A DNA stretch of 7,925 bases. It comes from Kiritimatiellales bacterium (lineage in GTDB: Bacteria > Verrucomicrobiota > Kiritimatiellia > Kiritimatiellales > Pontiellaceae). This document shows positions 6,749-7,925 of this stretch, piece by piece (position 1 is the stretch's first letter; the number at the start of each line of letters is the position of its first letter). A program made the position numbers and the translations under genes. The DNA lies in assembly GCA_030625905.1 (NCBI GenBank), contig DAOUQA010000099.1, positions 1 through 7,925 of the forward strand, written 5' to 3'. A model generated the notes under the pieces. That model saw only the letters and a program-made list of their open reading frames with translations, searched no databases and was not told the DNA's origin.

Positions 6749-7388
6749 GGCTTGCTCCCTCCTCCCTTTCGGTGGCGAGACGCTTCCGGATCATCTTGTG
6801 GATGACGAAGGATTCGCGCTCGCGCTCCTCGAGGCTTGATGTGATGTAGTGGATGGTTTCTCGGAAATCCGGAATGAACATTTTGGACAGCGCGTTGCAG
6901 CGCCGCTGGGTCTTGCGTAGCTCGCGCGAAAGGCGCAACACCGCGTTCTCCAGCTCGGCCAGCTGCGCCAGCTGCGCCAGCACCTCGGTAAAGCGCTTCA
7001 TCGCCGCGTCCGCGTTCGCCGAGGTTCCCCCGATGCCGAAGCGGGCGGTGGCCGGCTTCGTTTGTGCCGTCGCTTTGGGCAGGCGCAGCCCCGCCAGGTT
7101 CTGGTCTTCAATCTCGAGCGGGGCGTCCGCCAACACGGCCAGCGCCGCCCGGTCGACCGCGTCCGAACCCATGTCCAGCATCGCGTCGCGCAGAGCCGCG
7201 TGGGCGGCCGACAGACTGGTGGCCATCACCCGCTCGGCTTCCCGCGCGCGACCCAGGCGGCTCATCAGCTCGTAGATCAGGATCTGCCGTTTCTGGTCGA
7301 GCAGCTCGAACCCTTCCTCGGCAAACTCAAGCTGGCGCCTCAGCGACAGGAAGTTCGATTTGGTCGGTGCGATGCTCAGCTTGGCCAT
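6741..7388 (-). CDS. ntpD: A/V-type ATP synthase subunit D (central stalk)
   Basis: A 215-residue protein, the usual length for subunit D, which forms the long coiled-coil rotor shaft inside the A3B3 head. The N-terminal helix starts MAKLSIAPTKSNFLSLRRQL and the C-terminal helix contains KTQRRCNALSKMFIPDF and the ERERESF segment, both hallmark stretches of the family. The middle has an Ala/Thr-rich region. The helix around 6950-6985 carries AQLAQLAELEN, encoded by a short 9-base repeat (GCCAGCTGC-like). The start is set by AAGGAGG 7 bases upstream, and only 2 bases separate it from the stop of subunit B. It acts in the ATP-driven or ion-driven rotary complex at the cytoplasmic membrane. Confidence 0.95.
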   Translation of the reverse strand: MAKLSIAPTKSNFLSLRRQLEFAEEGFELLDQKRQILIYELMSRLGRAREAERVMATSLSAAHAALRDAMLDMGSDAVDRAALAVLADAPLEIEDQNLAGLRLPKATAQTKPATARFGIGGTSANADAAMKRFTEVLAQLAQLAELENAVLRLSRELRKTQRRCNALSKMFIPDFRETIHYITSSLEERERESFVIHKMIRKRLATEREEGASHG

Positions 7389-7390
7389 GG

Positions 7391-7925
7391 CTAGGCCTCC
7401 TTCGGTTTTGTTTCGGCGGATGGACTTGCAGCGGGACGGTGGTGCGCGTCGAGCAGCGCATCGCTCAGCCGTTGCAGCTCACCGCGCGGCAGCAGGGAGA
7501 GTATTTCCCAGCCCAGGTCGAGCGTGGCTTCGATGCTACGGTTTTCATACTCACCTTGGTTGAGGAACCGCTGTTCGAAGGCCTCGCCGAATTTCATGTA
7601 GAGCTTGTCGATCTCGCCCAGCTCCTCCTCGCCGACCACGTCGGCCAACCCGCGCACGCGCTTGACCCGCGCGTAGCAGGCGAACAACTGACTGGCGAGT
7701 GCCGGATGGTCGTCGCGCGTGTAGCCCTTGCCCACCCCGTCCTTCATCAGCCGCGACAGGCTCGGCAACCCGGCAATCGGCGGATAGACCGCGCGCTGGA
7801 ACAGGTCGCGGTCCAGCACGATCTGTCCTTCGGTAATGTAGCCGGTCAGGTCGGGAACCGGGTGGCTGATGTCGTCGGACGGCATCGTCAGGATCGCCAT
7901 CTGCGTGATCGACCCTTCGGAGCCC
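7391..7925 (-). CDS. ntpB: A/V-type ATP synthase subunit B, C-terminal part (5' end outside window)
   Basis: The frame is open to the right edge, reading GSEGSITQMAILTMP at the truncated side, so the ATG at 7898-7900 is internal. Diagnostic stretches of the regulatory, non-catalytic B subunit follow: DISHPVPDLTGYITEGQI, the YPPI and LPSLSRLMKDG region (containing the Arg that reaches the nucleotide at the A-B interface), TRDDHP, and the helical C-terminal domain with FLNQGEYENRSIEATLDLGWEIL. About 177 residues are visible of a protein normally near 430-470. The last 20 or so residues are a Pro/Ala/Lys-rich tail. Stop TAG is at 7391-7393. The gene order B then D is the standard one for these operons. 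Confidence 0.95.
   Translation of the reverse strand, partial: GSEGSITQMAILTMPSDDISHPVPDLTGYITEGQIVLDRDLFQRAVYPPIAGLPSLSRLMKDGVGKGYTRDDHPALASQLFACYARVKRVRGLADVVGEEELGEIDKLYMKFGEAFEQRFLNQGEYENRSIEATLDLGWEILSLLPRGELQRLSDALLDAHHRPAASPSAETKPKEA
7396..7402 (-). promoter_or_regulatory. Ribosome binding site of ATPase subunit D
   Basis: On the minus strand AAGGAGG occurs within the last codons of subunit B, ending 7 bases before the subunit D ATG at 7388. This near-perfect Shine-Dalgarno site confirms that start. Confidence 0.75.

Noticed and set aside
6950..6985. Short 9-base tandem repeat in subunit D
   Set aside because: It encodes a regular Ala/Leu/Gln coiled-coil stretch expected for this helix; nothing more is needed to explain it.
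1..7925. CRISPR arrays, tRNA or rRNA genes, insertion sequences, attachment sites
   Set aside because: No regularly spaced repeats, tRNA-like cloverleaf segments, transposase genes or flanking direct repeats were seen.

Overview
The window looks like a gene-dense piece of an anaerobic bacterial chromosome. Two convergent gene blocks meet at about 6121-6292. Everything left of that point is on the + strand and everything right of it is on the - strand. Both outermost genes run off the window. The many [4Fe-4S] proteins and the bacterial A/V-type ATPase suggest a strict anaerobe. Base composition is moderately GC-rich. A Kiritimatiellota/Lentisphaerota-like or deltaproteobacterial-like host would fit, but this is a low-confidence guess and no marker gene is present.

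Left block (1-6120, + strand): seven genes packed with gaps of 11 bases or less or with ATGA overlaps, so probably one operon. In order: (1) the end of a large protein in which two ferredoxin-containing MinD-superfamily ATPases are joined in one reading frame; (2) a flavodoxin-fold plus 2x[4Fe-4S] protein of the EFR1 type; (3) a small IscU/NifU-type scaffold that appears to lack the middle of the fold; (4) an Mrp/NBP35 ATPase fused to a NifX-like (dinitrogenase Fe-Mo cofactor) domain, the architecture called MrpORP; (5) a class I SAM-dependent methyltransferase; (6) a compact ABC-type AAA ATPase; (7) a 12-helix MFS transporter. The first four resemble the orange-protein (ORP) locus of sulfate reducers and suggest building, reducing and delivering an Fe-S or mixed-metal cluster. 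How the methyltransferase, the small ATPase and the exporter connect to that is not known and is the most open question in the window.

Convergence zone (6121-6292): no convincing gene. It holds a strong hairpin directly after the transporter stop codon, with no T-tract, and a weaker inverted repeat.

Right block (6293-7925, - strand): the end of an A/V-type ATPase operon, with subunit B (partial), subunit D, then a universal-stress-protein-like gene overlapping the end of D. The B-D order is normal. The stress-protein gene as the last member, with a degenerate nucleotide-binding motif, is a notable local feature. Subunits I and K do not follow D, so if present they lie upstream or elsewhere.
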